Below are positions 35,911-44,162 of a stretch of 64,000 nt of DNA, in pieces. The stretch lies in contig NZ_UUIS01000008.1 in NCBI RefSeq assembly GCF_900589395.1, positions 113,469 through 177,468 of the forward strand. Reading direction: 5' to 3'. Every line of letters starts with the position of its first letter. Position 1 is the first letter of the stretch. The position numbers and the translations under genes were made by a program. The notes beneath the pieces were generated by a model. The model saw nothing but the letters and a program-made list of their open reading frames with translations, did no database searches and was not told where the DNA came from. Source of the stretch: Pseudomonas viridiflava (GTDB taxonomy: Bacteria > Pseudomonadota > Gammaproteobacteria > Pseudomonadales > Pseudomonadaceae).

Positions 35911-36058
35911 GTAGGAGCGCGCTTGCCCGCGACCGAGTGCGCAGCGCTCGCAAAAATCTGTGAAACGCTGCAAGTTTATGGCTACTGACGAAAAATCTCG
36001 GAAACGCCACAAATTTACGACTGCTAACGCAGCCGGTCGCGGCCAAGCGCGCTCCTAC
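35911..36058. repeat. MITE-like composite repeat, copy D (148 bp)
   Basis: Same element as copies A and B, with one mismatch in the right inverted repeat (CGGCC for CGGGC). It occupies most of the 404-bp region between the divergent metE and the MetF-like gene; the rest of that region holds the metE operators and promoter. Confidence 0.85.
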
Positions 36059-36179
36059 TGGGCGTTGTATTGCAGATTGGGTGCATGTCTTGTTCAGAGC
36101 AGTGCGCTGCGCTCTGGGGCATGGACACCGCGGGCAAACCCTTCACAATGCCGGCGACCTTATTCCGATACCCGCCCCT

Positions 36180-37685
36180 ATGAACCTGTTGAAACAGGCG
36201 CTGCATGAGCAACGCTTCATCTGCCTGGTGGAATTCGTGCCCAAGCCCACGGCCAAGAGCTTCGCGGCGTTTGAGGCGTTGATGCAGCGCCGCACACTGT
36301 GCGGCTGGCCACTGGTAGCGACCATTGCCGACCGGGTCGCCAGTCGCTTCGACCTGTCGCCGCTGGACGCCTTTGACCGGCTGGCTGATCCTGCGCCTGC
36401 ACTGCTGCACTTTTCCGGCAAGGACCGTGAGCGCCATGACCTGCTGCAACAGCTGGAACACATGGACCGCCTGGGCCTGGAACAGCTTTTCATCATCAGT
36501 GGCGACCGCCTGCCCGGTCACGAGCCCGGGCAACAACCAGTGCGCTACCTGAAGTCGATGCCGGCTTTGCAACAGGTGCGCCAGGCACGCCCCGACTGGC
36601 TGCTGGGCGCGGCGCTCAACCCGTTCAAATACCGTGAAGAAGAAGGCGGCGCGCAGTATTTCAAGGCCCGGAAAAAACTCGCGGCCGGCGCGGATTTCCT
36701 GACCCTGCAACTGGGCTTCGATGCGCATAAGCACCTTGAGGCCCTGGCCTGGATGCGCCAGCAACCTTCGCCCAGGCCGCTATTGGCCTGCCTCATGGCC
36801 TTGACCCATGGGCGTGCGACCATGCTGGAGCATGTGGCCGGCACGGTGGTCAGCCCGTCCATGCGTGCGGCGGTCGCCGCCGAAGCCGAGGTGTCCAAGG
36901 CGCATGCCCAGCAGCGCAGTATCAGTCGCCTGGGATTACAGGTGATCGGTCTGAAATTGATGGGCTACGCCGGTGTCGAGCTGTCGGGCATCCATGACCT
37001 GACGCAATTGCAGGCGCTGGAACAGGCCATCGAGCACTGGCAGGCGCAGATCACCACGCCAGCGCAATGGTCCGAAGCCTGGCAAGCCAGCTGGCAGACG
37101 GCCGGCCAGCCGCCGGTGACCTTTCACCCGCCGGGCGCTACCTGGCAATGGGGCCAGTCGACGGTCAGCGCCTCGCTTCAGGAAAAAACCCGTTATCACC
37201 TGCTTGCCGGTCTGCATCACCAGGCGTTCAGCCGCACCACCTGGCTAAGCCGTGCCTTGGGTTGGGGCGTGCGCCGCTCGTTATGGTCAACGCCCGGTGG
37301 TGCCAGCGCGCTGCACCGAATCGAGCGCAGCCTCAAGCGGCCCATGGTCGGCTGCGACACCTGTGGCCAGTGTCGCCTGGAGGACACTTTATACATCTGC
37401 CCGGAAACCTGCCCCAAGGGCCTGGCCAACGGACCGTGCGGCGGCACCACGCTCAACCGCTGCGAATTCGGTGATCGCGAATGCATCCACAGCATCAAGT
37501 ACCGCACGGCCAAGGCCGTCGGGCAGACCGCTGTGCTGACCGAACGCCTGATTCCTTGCATAGAGGCCGACCACCGGCACCGCAGTTCATGGCCCGGCTG
37601 GTTCGATGCCGCCGAAGATCTTCCATCCAACCCTAGGAGCCGCTTCGGCGGCGAATGCTCAGCGCCAACCGATCCCGATCAGTAA
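36180..37685 (+). CDS. Methylenetetrahydrofolate-reductase-like protein with MTHFR C-terminal zinc domain
   Basis: A 501-aa protein. Residues about 1-290 form a MetF-like TIM barrel (ICLVEFVPKP holds the FAD-site Glu; QLFIISGDRLPG is the usual strand 4 region). The last 150 residues are Cys-rich (GCDTCGQCRLEDTLYICPET, CPKGLANGPCGG, CEFGDRECIH), the MTHFR C-terminal domain of large bacterial MetF homologues linked to C1/demethylation pathways. It may reduce methylene-H4F to methyl-H4F, the co-substrate of MetE next door. ATG 36180 is chosen as the family start; a weak ribosome site is noted. Confidence 0.82.
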   Translation: MNLLKQALHEQRFICLVEFVPKPTAKSFAAFEALMQRRTLCGWPLVATIADRVASRFDLSPLDAFDRLADPAPALLHFSGKDRERHDLLQQLEHMDRLGLEQLFIISGDRLPGHEPGQQPVRYLKSMPALQQVRQARPDWLLGAALNPFKYREEEGGAQYFKARKKLAAGADFLTLQLGFDAHKHLEALAWMRQQPSPRPLLACLMALTHGRATMLEHVAGTVVSPSMRAAVAAEAEVSKAHAQQRSISRLGLQVIGLKLMGYAGVELSGIHDLTQLQALEQAIEHWQAQITTPAQWSEAWQASWQTAGQPPVTFHPPGATWQWGQSTVSASLQEKTRYHLLAGLHHQAFSRTTWLSRALGWGVRRSLWSTPGGASALHRIERSLKRPMVGCDTCGQCRLEDTLYICPETCPKGLANGPCGGTTLNRCEFGDRECIHSIKYRTAKAVGQTAVLTERLIPCIEADHRHRSSWPGWFDAAEDLPSNPRSRFGGECSAPTDPDQ

Positions 37686-37726
37686 CCGGTATGATCTCCA
37701 GTCTTACGACTGCGGACTCACCTGAC

Positions 37727-38266
37727 ATGCTGATCGTCTTCAGTGGCCTGCCCGGCACCGGCAAGACCACCCTCGCCCGTCGGCTGGCCATGGCCACCGA
37801 GGCCGTCTACCTGCGCATTGATACCATCGAGCAAGCCATCCGCACCGCCGCCGTGTTGGCCCATGACGTCGGCACCAGCGGCTATGACGTCGCCAATGCG
37901 CTGGCCTTGAGCAATCTGCAGCTGGGCCGGCAGGTGATTGTCGATGGCGTGAACCCGGTGCGCGAAAGCCGCCAGGCCTGGCACACCACGGCGCAGGCGG
38001 CCGGTGTGGCGCTGGTGAATATTCAGGTCGTGTGCTCGGATGCGGCCGAACATCGGCGCCGGGTAGAGACGCGAAAAGCCGATATTGCGGGACTCACGCC
38101 ACCCGACTGGGCCTCGGTGCTGCGTCATGAGTATGAGCCGTGGGAAGAAATGCCGTTTACGCTGGACACGGCGCAGGTCTCGGTCGAGCACGCCGTGGCG
38201 CTGCTGGCCGAGCGTTTTTTCAGGCGTCAGTTGCCTGGGTTCTTGAACGCGCCACCCGGATACTGA
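37727..38266 (+). CDS. P-loop kinase-like ATPase (zeta/AAA_33 type)
   Basis: A 179-aa protein with Walker A GLPGTGKTT at residues 6-14, then RIDTIEQAIR and GRQVIVDGVNPV typical of the Chlor-Res/zeta-toxin-like small-molecule kinases. Such proteins phosphorylate nucleosides, antibiotics or other small molecules; the substrate is unknown. It lies 41 bp after the MetF-like gene on the same strand and overlaps the convergent phosphatase gene by 40 bp. Confidence 0.8.
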   Translation: MLIVFSGLPGTGKTTLARRLAMATEAVYLRIDTIEQAIRTAAVLAHDVGTSGYDVANALALSNLQLGRQVIVDGVNPVRESRQAWHTTAQAAGVALVNIQVVCSDAAEHRRRVETRKADIAGLTPPDWASVLRHEYEPWEEMPFTLDTAQVSVEHAVALLAERFFRRQLPGFLNAPPGY

Positions 38267-38811
38267 TAGGTCACGGCGCCCCAATACTGGCTGCCGGTGT
38301 TTACCTGGCGCCTCCATCCGGCGGCTTCAAGTTGCCTTGCGATCATTCGATTCATGAACCCATGGCCGAGCAGCAGCACCGGCCCTTGGCTGTCGAGTGA
38401 CTGCAGTCGTTGTGCCGCTTCAAGGGCGCGGGCCTTTGCCTGGCGGGCCGACTCGACCGTGCCGCAGAAGCCGCATAACCACAAGATGCGCAGGATAAAG
38501 GCCCATGTGAAAGGCGATAGCCGCAGCAGCGTCCCTCGACCATGGGGCAACTGCGCCTCGCAGAACACCTTGTCCACCAGGGTGGGATAAAGGCCCAAGG
38601 CGCTGGCCGATGCAAGCGCCCGAGGCGCGCTGCTGGACACCACCACGGTGGCGGTGACGGCCAGCGCCAGACTCGTCGCAGGCACCGGTTGGCGGGTGAT
38701 TTCGGACAACTCGTATTGCTCGATCCAGTGCTTCATGCCTTGCGCCGAAACCTTGCTCAGCGGCGCCAGATCCGGCTGGCCATGACGCATCAGGATAATT
38801 TTTCTGGTCAC
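38227..38811 (-). CDS. Histidine phosphatase (phosphoglycerate-mutase superfamily)
   Basis: A 194-aa protein with the catalytic RHG motif in KIILMRHGQPDL near the N terminus and a second His in VLLLGHGFMNRM late in the chain, the two-His layout of this superfamily. The start is taken as GTG 38811, with AGGGA about 10 bases upstream; a longer frame to 38934 adds unrelated residues. Substrate unknown. Its last 40 bases overlap the convergent kinase gene. Confidence 0.8.
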   Translation of the reverse strand: MTRKIILMRHGQPDLAPLSKVSAQGMKHWIEQYELSEITRQPVPATSLALAVTATVVVSSSAPRALASASALGLYPTLVDKVFCEAQLPHGRGTLLRLSPFTWAFILRILWLCGFCGTVESARQAKARALEAAQRLQSLDSQGPVLLLGHGFMNRMIARQLEAAGWRRQVNTGSQYWGAVTYQYPGGAFKNPGN

Positions 38812-39025
38812 TGAAATCGCATCCCTGGTTTGATAGCCGAGCCAATGGCTGCAGTGAAATGACCGTGACGATCCTGCCCGGCCGGGCGCGATCATAACTG
38901 ATGCAGGCCATGGGAGCCCTTCAGGTTTGCGCACGTTCGGCCGATACCGCAGCCTTGGGCCTGAAAAGCGACTGCGAGGCAGGCCTCTCGCCCTGGCTCT
39001 CTTACCCTCAAGGATGACTCACACC

Positions 39026-39661
39026 ATGGCCCTGACCAGCCGAATTTCCCCATACGACAACCAGTGGCCTGTACGTTTCCTGGCGACCCGGCTGCAGATG
39101 ACTCAAGTATTCGGCAACGGGCTGGTGGCCATCCATCATGTCGGCAGTACAGCCGTCGCAGGGCTGGCGGCCAAGCCGGAAATCGATGTCCTGGTGGTGG
39201 TCGAGCAGCATGATGATCAGGCACGACGCACCCACGGCATGCAGGCGCTGGGCTATGTGCGCGGCAGCGACCTGTCGGTCGGGCATCACTTCTATCGTCG
39301 CGACGTCAACGGCGTGCGCACGCACAAGGTCCATGTGTGCCTGACAGGCCATGCCCAGATCGAGTGGATGCTGCGCTTTCGCGACCTGTTGCGCAGCAAT
39401 CAGCAGGTTCGCCAGCAGTACCAGGCACTGAAGCTGGCGCTTGAAGCCGGCAATACCGGTGGCATCGGTGAATACCTGGCGCAGAAGGCGCCGTTTATCG
39501 ACGCTGCCATGCAGGCCACCCCGGCAACCACTACCCCACCACCGGCACCTGCAGCCCGGCCAATACCGCACGCAGCCGCTCCTGCGTCTGCGCCGAGCAG
39601 CGCTGCATCGGCTCGCGCAGTTCATCCCGGCCAAAGCCCTGCAAGGCCAGCGCAGCCTTGA
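39026..39661 (+). CDS. GrpB-family nucleotidyltransferase-like protein with overprinted tail
   Basis: About 211 aa. The first 165 residues are GrpB (IHHVGSTAVAGLAAKPEIDV, then HFYRRDVNGVRTHKVHVCL), a nucleotidyltransferase-fold family of uncertain role. After DAAMQAT the frame runs 45 residues of Pro/Ala/Ser-rich sequence (TTTPPPAPAARPIPHAAAPA) that overlaps the convergent DHDPS-like gene antisense for 131 bp; normal GrpB proteins end before this. The ancestral stop may have been lost. ATG 39026 is chosen because AAGG lies upstream; ATG 39014 is the alternative. Confidence 0.8.
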   Translation: MALTSRISPYDNQWPVRFLATRLQMTQVFGNGLVAIHHVGSTAVAGLAAKPEIDVLVVVEQHDDQARRTHGMQALGYVRGSDLSVGHHFYRRDVNGVRTHKVHVCLTGHAQIEWMLRFRDLLRSNQQVRQQYQALKLALEAGNTGGIGEYLAQKAPFIDAAMQATPATTTPPPAPAARPIPHAAAPASAPSSAASARAVHPGQSPARPAQP

Positions 39662-40409
39662 TCACCGCCGGGTTAGGCTCGGCAAAGGCCACACGCATCC
39701 ACGGCAGCAGCCGGTAGAACGTCTGGCGCGCCGCCGTCAGCTGGCCGCTGTCGATTTGGCGTTGCATCTGCACATAGAGGTCGGCGCGGACATGCGCCGA
39801 GGCCGATATCGCGCCGGCGCCGCCCAGGCACAGGTTATTGAAGATCTGCAGGTCTTCGCCGGTGAGAATCTCGGCATGGCCATCGGCGATCAGGGCGGTG
39901 GTGGTGTCGAGGTCGCCGCCGCAATCCTTGACCGCGGCAATGCGCGCATGGTGCAGGATACGGCGTAAGGTCTCGCGCTCGATGCGCACCCCGGTGCGGT
40001 ACGGAATGTCATAGAGCACCACGGGCACGGTGGCGGCATCGGCCACGGTCTGGAAGAACGCTTCGATTCCTTGTTGCGAGGGACGAATGTAATAAGGCGC
40101 CGGCACCAGCAGGCCGGCCAGCGGGCGTTGTTGAATCTGTTGCTGGAAGGCCAGCAGCTCACGCAGGTTATTGCCCGCCAGGCCCATGATTACTTGCCGG
40201 GACGGCACCCGTGCGAGCACCGCATCCAGCACCGCCAGTTGCTCGGCATGGCTGAGCGCGGCGGCTTCGCCCGTGGTGCCGCAGACCACCAGGCCGCGGA
40301 CGCCCTCTTCCAGCAGTTTGCCCACCAGCGCATCCAAGGCGTTGAAATCGACTTCACCTGCACAAAACGGCGTGGCCAGGGCCACCCAGATACCTCGAAA
40401 AGCGGACAT
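39531..40409 (-). CDS. Dihydrodipicolinate-synthase / N-acetylneuraminate-lyase family aldolase
   Basis: A 292-aa TIM-barrel aldolase. GTTGEAAALS is the substrate carboxylate loop, the Tyr in VLYDIPYRTG is the general acid/base and AAVKDCGGD carries the Schiff-base Lys. It is either a second DapA-like protein or a catabolic pyruvate aldolase. A strong AGGAGA lies 5-6 bases before ATG 40409. The lysine pathway dapA is normally elsewhere in Pseudomonas, so this is probably a paralogue (inference). Confidence 0.85.
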   Translation of the reverse strand: MSAFRGIWVALATPFCAGEVDFNALDALVGKLLEEGVRGLVVCGTTGEAAALSHAEQLAVLDAVLARVPSRQVIMGLAGNNLRELLAFQQQIQQRPLAGLLVPAPYYIRPSQQGIEAFFQTVADAATVPVVLYDIPYRTGVRIERETLRRILHHARIAAVKDCGGDLDTTTALIADGHAEILTGEDLQIFNNLCLGGAGAISASAHVRADLYVQMQRQIDSGQLTAARQTFYRLLPWMRVAFAEPNPAVIKAALALQGFGRDELREPMQRCSAQTQERLRAVLAGLQVPVVG

Positions 40410-40695
40410 ACACATCTCCTGTGGTTAACCGTCGGGTCACCATCAGAAGGGATGCGGGAGGGGTGCGAGGGAGAGTTTTGCCTGGCGCCTGGTTGTCCTG
40501 TCAGCCCATCTGACGGGACAGCGCGCCCCGGTCAAATGAGCGACTGTTTCTTCGATTTATTCGCCACCGCGACGCGCACGCCGGCCTGGGCTGGAAAGCC
40601 TGGCTGCAACGGCGAGAGGTCGAGGCTGGAACGCATGGATTGATCCGGTACATAGCAAAGTGCCGGCTGATCATGCGCAATCGACAATGGGCTTG
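40410..40695. other. Intergenic region between the aldolase and lysR genes
   Basis: No supported gene. Minus-strand codons over about 40535-40635 encode a short run ending RVAVANKSKKQSLI, which looks protein-like, but the frame has no convincing ribosome site and its 5' end overlaps the LysR gene, so it is not called. A TCTGATGG/CCATCTGA inverted pair is seen at about 40440-40515. Confidence 0.4.
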
Positions 40696-41616
40696 TCAAC
40701 GGGGCCTGTGCGCCGGCTGCCACTCGCCCGCCACTTCGACCACCCACTCGATGAACACCCGCAACTTGGCGCTGACATGCCGGTTCGGTGGCCAGGCGAT
40801 GTACATCGGCATGCTTTCAAGCTGCCAATCGGTGAACAGCGGCACCAGCGCGCCCTCGCGCACTGGCCCGCACGCCATGTAGTCCGGCAACCACAGCACC
40901 CCCAGGCCAGCCAGCCCGGCAGCGAGGTAGGCGTTGCCGTCATCGACCACCAGTGCGTGATGACCACTGACCCTCAGCGTTTCACCCTGGCGTTGCAGCA
41001 CATAGGGAAACACCTTGCCGGTACGCGCCCAGCGATAGCCAATCACGCGGTGGCCCGGGTCTTCCAGTTCACGCGGGTGGACCGGCACCCCGGCCCGCTG
41101 CAGGTAAGCGGGCGCGGCATACACGCCCAGGTGCAGGTCGCCAAGGCGGCGGGCCATGAGCGAGAGGTCGGTGAGTTCGCCGCCGCGCACCACGCAGTCG
41201 ACGTTTTCGTCGATCAGGTCGACCTTGCGGTCGCTGACGCCCATGTCCAACTGGATGTCCGGGTAGCGGGCATAGAAATCCGGCAAGGCCGGGATCAGCA
41301 CGCTGCGCGCCAGCGGGCTGGGCACATCGACCCGCAACCGGCCACGGGGAGCGGCCGAGGCACTGGACAGGCTGGTTTCGGCATCGTCGATGTCGGCCAG
41401 CAGGCGCACCACCCGCTCGTAGTAGGCAGCACCGTCGGCGGTGACGTTGACCTTGCGCGTGGTGCGATTGAACAACCGCACCCGCAAGCGCGCTTCCAGT
41501 TGCTGCACCAGTTGCGTGACGCTGGTCCTGCTCAAGTGCAAGGTGTCGGCGGCCTTGGTGAAACTGCCGGTCTCTACAACCCGTGCGAAAGCCTGCATTG
41601 CATCAAAACGGTCCAC
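40696..41616 (-). CDS. LysR-family transcriptional regulator
   Basis: A 306-aa LTTR of the large AaeR/DsdC clade (MDRFDAMQAFARVVETGSFT; HTH to about residue 60; basic motif RLFNRTTRKVNVT; effector domain after residue 90). It is divergent from the RidA gene across 113 bp that contain a perfect inverted repeat (41630-41648), 14 bp from its own start, so autoregulation and control of ridA are likely. Confidence 0.9.
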   Translation of the reverse strand: MDRFDAMQAFARVVETGSFTKAADTLHLSRTSVTQLVQQLEARLRVRLFNRTTRKVNVTADGAAYYERVVRLLADIDDAETSLSSASAAPRGRLRVDVPSPLARSVLIPALPDFYARYPDIQLDMGVSDRKVDLIDENVDCVVRGGELTDLSLMARRLGDLHLGVYAAPAYLQRAGVPVHPRELEDPGHRVIGYRWARTGKVFPYVLQRQGETLRVSGHHALVVDDGNAYLAAGLAGLGVLWLPDYMACGPVREGALVPLFTDWQLESMPMYIAWPPNRHVSAKLRVFIEWVVEVAGEWQPAHRPR

Positions 41617-41629
41617 GGCAGCTCCTGAT

Positions 41630-41648
41630 TGTTTGCATTTGGCAAACA
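41630..41648. promoter_or_regulatory. Inverted-repeat operator between lysR and ridA-like gene
   Basis: TGTTTGC-ATTTG-GCAAACA has perfect 7-bp arms, the T-N11-A-like form expected for an LTTR recognition site, placed 82 bp before the RidA gene start. Confidence 0.6.
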
Positions 41649-41729
41649 GTGTTGGGTGGGGTGACGAGTTTATCCGCCTCTCGTCGCGCCCTACAGTCTC
41701 TTCATTCCTGAACGATGGAGAGTCCCCTC

Positions 41730-42152
41730 ATGAACACCCGCGACGTTGTTTTCCCGGCCGGCCGCCAGGCCCTGTACGACATTAACCGCTATTCACCGGC
41801 GATCCGCTCCAACGGTTTCATCTTTGTGTCCGGTCAGGTCGGCAGCCGCGAGGACGGCTCGAAAGAGCCACAGTTGCACGCTCAGGTCAGCCGCGCCTTT
41901 GAGAACCTCAATGCCATTCTGGCCGCTGCCGGCGGCAGCTTCGCCGATGTGGTGGATGTCACGGTGTTCATGGTCGACCCGCAATCGACCTTCGAAGCCA
42001 TCTGGCAGGTGGTGGCCCGGTACTGGGGCGAGGCGCCCTACCCGACCGTGACGGCGGTCGGGGTGACGTGGCTGTACGGGTTCGATTTCGAGATCAAGGT
42101 GATCGCCAGGGACCCGGCTACACCTGAGCAGCCGGATCAAGCGGCTCGCTGA
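41730..42152 (+). CDS. RidA/YjgF-family protein lacking the canonical Arg
   Basis: A 140-aa protein of the Rid superfamily (SNGFIFVSGQVGSR, FENLNAILAAAGGSFADVVD, VTVFMVD). Archetypal RidA hydrolyses enamines/imines and uses an Arg in a P-x-R motif near residue 105; here the aligned stretch reads PTVTAVGVTWLYGFDFEI, with Val at that place, as in the Rid4-7 groups without imine deaminase activity. GGAGA lies 9 bases upstream of the ATG. It overlaps the convergent VOC gene by 35 bp. Confidence 0.87.
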   Translation: MNTRDVVFPAGRQALYDINRYSPAIRSNGFIFVSGQVGSREDGSKEPQLHAQVSRAFENLNAILAAAGGSFADVVDVTVFMVDPQSTFEAIWQVVARYWGEAPYPTVTAVGVTWLYGFDFEIKVIARDPATPEQPDQAAR

Positions 42153-42513
42153 TTTCGATCAGGTTCAGGTCCGGGTCGCGCACGTACACCGAGCGAATCG
42201 GCCCGGTGGCGCCGGTGCGCTGCACCGGGCCGTCGACGATGGGCCAGTCCTGGGCATGCAACCGGGCGATGGCCTCGTCGAGGCTGCCGCTGACGATGAA
42301 ACACAGGTCCAGCGCGCCGGGCACCGGCAGGTGCGCCTTGGGCTCGAATTCATGCCCGCGCACATGCACGTTGATTTTCTGCCGACCGAAGCAAAAGGCC
42401 AGGCGCCCGTTGCCAAAGGTTTCCAGACGCATGCCCAGCACACGTACATAAAAGTCCTTGCAGGCTTCGAGCTGTGTAGTGGTCAGCACCAGATGGTCAA
42501 GGTGATCGATCAT
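42118..42513 (-). CDS. VOC-superfamily (glyoxalase/dioxygenase-like) protein
   Basis: A 131-aa glyoxalase-fold protein. Likely metal ligands are His in IDHLDHLVL, His in HVRGHEFEP and Glu in LNLIEISEP; VRDPDLNLIEI is the family end motif. ATG 42513 has GGAG 9 bases upstream. It lies 17 bp after the CoA-transferase gene start region on the same strand (downstream of 42531) and is likely co-transcribed with it. Substrate unknown. Confidence 0.87.
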   Translation of the reverse strand: MIDHLDHLVLTTTQLEACKDFYVRVLGMRLETFGNGRLAFCFGRQKINVHVRGHEFEPKAHLPVPGALDLCFIVSGSLDEAIARLHAQDWPIVDGPVQRTGATGPIRSVYVRDPDLNLIEISEPLDPAAQV

Positions 42514-42530
42514 GACAGGCACTCCTGTTT

Positions 42531-43721
42531 TCAGATAAGGCCGCGACGCCGCCACGCCTCGCGGGTGGGTGCGTCGATACCGAGTCCGTCCAGCACCGTG
42601 TCGGTGTGCTGGCCCAGGGTCGGTGCGCGCGACTGGACCTGTCCCGGCGTCAGGGTCAGCTTGGGGATGATGCCCGGCAAGGTCACCGGCGTGCCGTCGT
42701 CCAGGGTACTGACCAGCAGCATGTCGCGGGCCTGGTAATGCGCATCGCCGGCGATGTCGGCAGCGTCGTAGATTCTGCCCACTGGAATGTCGGCGGCTTG
42801 CAGGGCCGTGAGCACTTCATCCAGCGGCCATTCGGCGGTCCAGGTGGAAATGGCCGCGTCGATGCGCGCCACATGGCGCACGCGGCCGTCGTTATGCGCC
42901 AGTTCCGGGTCGTCGGCCAGGTCTGGCCGCCCGATGCGCTCCATCAGGCGCCGATAGATGCTGTCGCCATTGCCGGCCACCAGCGCGTACTTGCCGTCCT
43001 TGCAGCGGTAGGCGTTGCTCGGCGCGATGCCGGGCAGGCTGCTGCCGGCCGGGGCACGCACGGTGCCGAACACCGAATGCTCGGGGATCAGGCTTTCCAT
43101 CATGTTGAACACCGACTCGTACAAGGCCACATCGACCTGCTGCCCGGCGCCACCGTTCTGTTCGCGATGCCGCAGCGCCAGCAACACACCGATCACCCCG
43201 TGCAAGGCCGACAATGAATCGCCGATCGACACCCCGACCCGCACCGGGGTGCGGTCCGGCTCGCCGGACAGGTGACGCAACCCGCCCATGGCCTCGCCGA
43301 CCACGCCAAAACCCGGCAGGTCGCGGTAGGGACCGGTCTGGCCGTAGCCGGACACGCGCAGCATGATCAGGCGCGGATTGATGGCCGACAACACGTCCCA
43401 GCCCAGCCCCCACTTTTCCAGGGTGCCGGGGCGAAAGTTCTCGACCAGGATGTCGGCGTCCTTGATCAGTTGCCGGACCACCTCGTGCGCCTCGGCCTGG
43501 CGCAGGTCGAGGGTCACCGATTGCTTGTTGCGCGACTGCGCCGCCCACCACACCGAGGTGCCGTTGTGCAGCAATCGCCACTTGCGCAGCGGGTCGCCGC
43601 TGCCGGGCGGCTCGATCTTGATCACGTGGGCGCCGAAGTCGGCGAGGATCCGGGCGGCGAAGGGGCCGGCAATCAGCTGGCCCATTTCGATCACCTTGAT
43701 ACCTTCCAGAGGCAGGCTCAT
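42531..43721 (-). CDS. Class III (CaiB/BaiF) CoA-transferase
   Basis: A 396-aa enzyme. The opening GIKVIEMGQLIAGPFAAR and the catalytic region GYGQTGPYRDLPGFGVVGEA, whose conserved Asp forms the acyl anhydride intermediate, are standard for family III. It moves CoA between a donor such as succinyl-CoA and an organic acid. It heads a two-gene unit with the VOC protein. Substrate pair unknown. Confidence 0.9.
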   Translation of the reverse strand: MSLPLEGIKVIEMGQLIAGPFAARILADFGAHVIKIEPPGSGDPLRKWRLLHNGTSVWWAAQSRNKQSVTLDLRQAEAHEVVRQLIKDADILVENFRPGTLEKWGLGWDVLSAINPRLIMLRVSGYGQTGPYRDLPGFGVVGEAMGGLRHLSGEPDRTPVRVGVSIGDSLSALHGVIGVLLALRHREQNGGAGQQVDVALYESVFNMMESLIPEHSVFGTVRAPAGSSLPGIAPSNAYRCKDGKYALVAGNGDSIYRRLMERIGRPDLADDPELAHNDGRVRHVARIDAAISTWTAEWPLDEVLTALQAADIPVGRIYDAADIAGDAHYQARDMLLVSTLDDGTPVTLPGIIPKLTLTPGQVQSRAPTLGQHTDTVLDGLGIDAPTREAWRRRGLI

Positions 43722-43833
43722 GAGGGTGTCCGTTGTTATTGGAGGTGTGGCTGAATCATTACTCCAAAACCGGTGGCAGGTGAAGGGGCATCGCTGGTAA
43801 ACCCTGCAGACAACAGAACAACCCGCTTCCAGC

Positions 43834-44019
43834 CTATTCAGATGGCCATTGCCGTGCAGCGTGCAATATCCGCAACACACGAACCTGCTCACCTGTAACG
43901 TCATAAATCAGAATGCAATTTTGCTGGGCTACCCACTCGCGTATCCCCATGACTCGACCCGCCCCTTGTTCAGCTTTAAGCGCCTCATCGACTCGAAAGG
44001 TAAAAGTAGCTTCGCTCAT
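43834..44019 (-). pseudogene. Chimeric relic of a RelB/RelE-type toxin-antitoxin pair
   Basis: A 61-aa frame in which the first residues (MSEATFTFRVDEALKAE) look like the start of a RelB/StbD-type antitoxin and the rest (GRVMGIREWVAQQNCILIYD, then VRVLRILHAARQWP) like the C-terminal half of a RelE/ParE toxin. About 75 antitoxin residues and the toxin N terminus are missing, so an internal in-frame deletion has fused the two genes. AGGTG lies about 8 bases before ATG 44019. The toxin active centre is incomplete. It could still be expressed, but toxin activity is unlikely. Confidence 0.65.
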
Positions 44020-44108
44020 GATGTTCACACCTATGTGTTACAGGTGAGGTGCAAAATAATACTCATCGACAGTAAGAAATAATGTCTTGAAAACCAACTG
44101 CCCCACTC

Positions 44109-44154
44109 TGAACGCAAAACGCCCCGCCATCACTGGCAGGGCGTTTTGCGTTCA
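44109..44154. terminator. Strong bidirectional stem-loop terminator
   Basis: Perfect 16-bp inverted arms (44109-44124 and 44139-44154, core CGCAAAACGCCC/GGGCGTTTTGCG) with A- and T-runs inside the stem and further pairing (GCC/GGC) in the loop. It lies 9 bp after the stop of the NCS1 permease gene. Confidence 0.85.
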
Positions 44155-44162
44155 ACCTTCAC

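Noticed and set aside
40532..40747. A 71-aa minus-strand frame ending RVAVANKSKKQSLI
   Set aside because: The C-terminal part looks protein-like, but the frame overlaps the lysR 3' end and has no ribosome site; not enough support for a gene.
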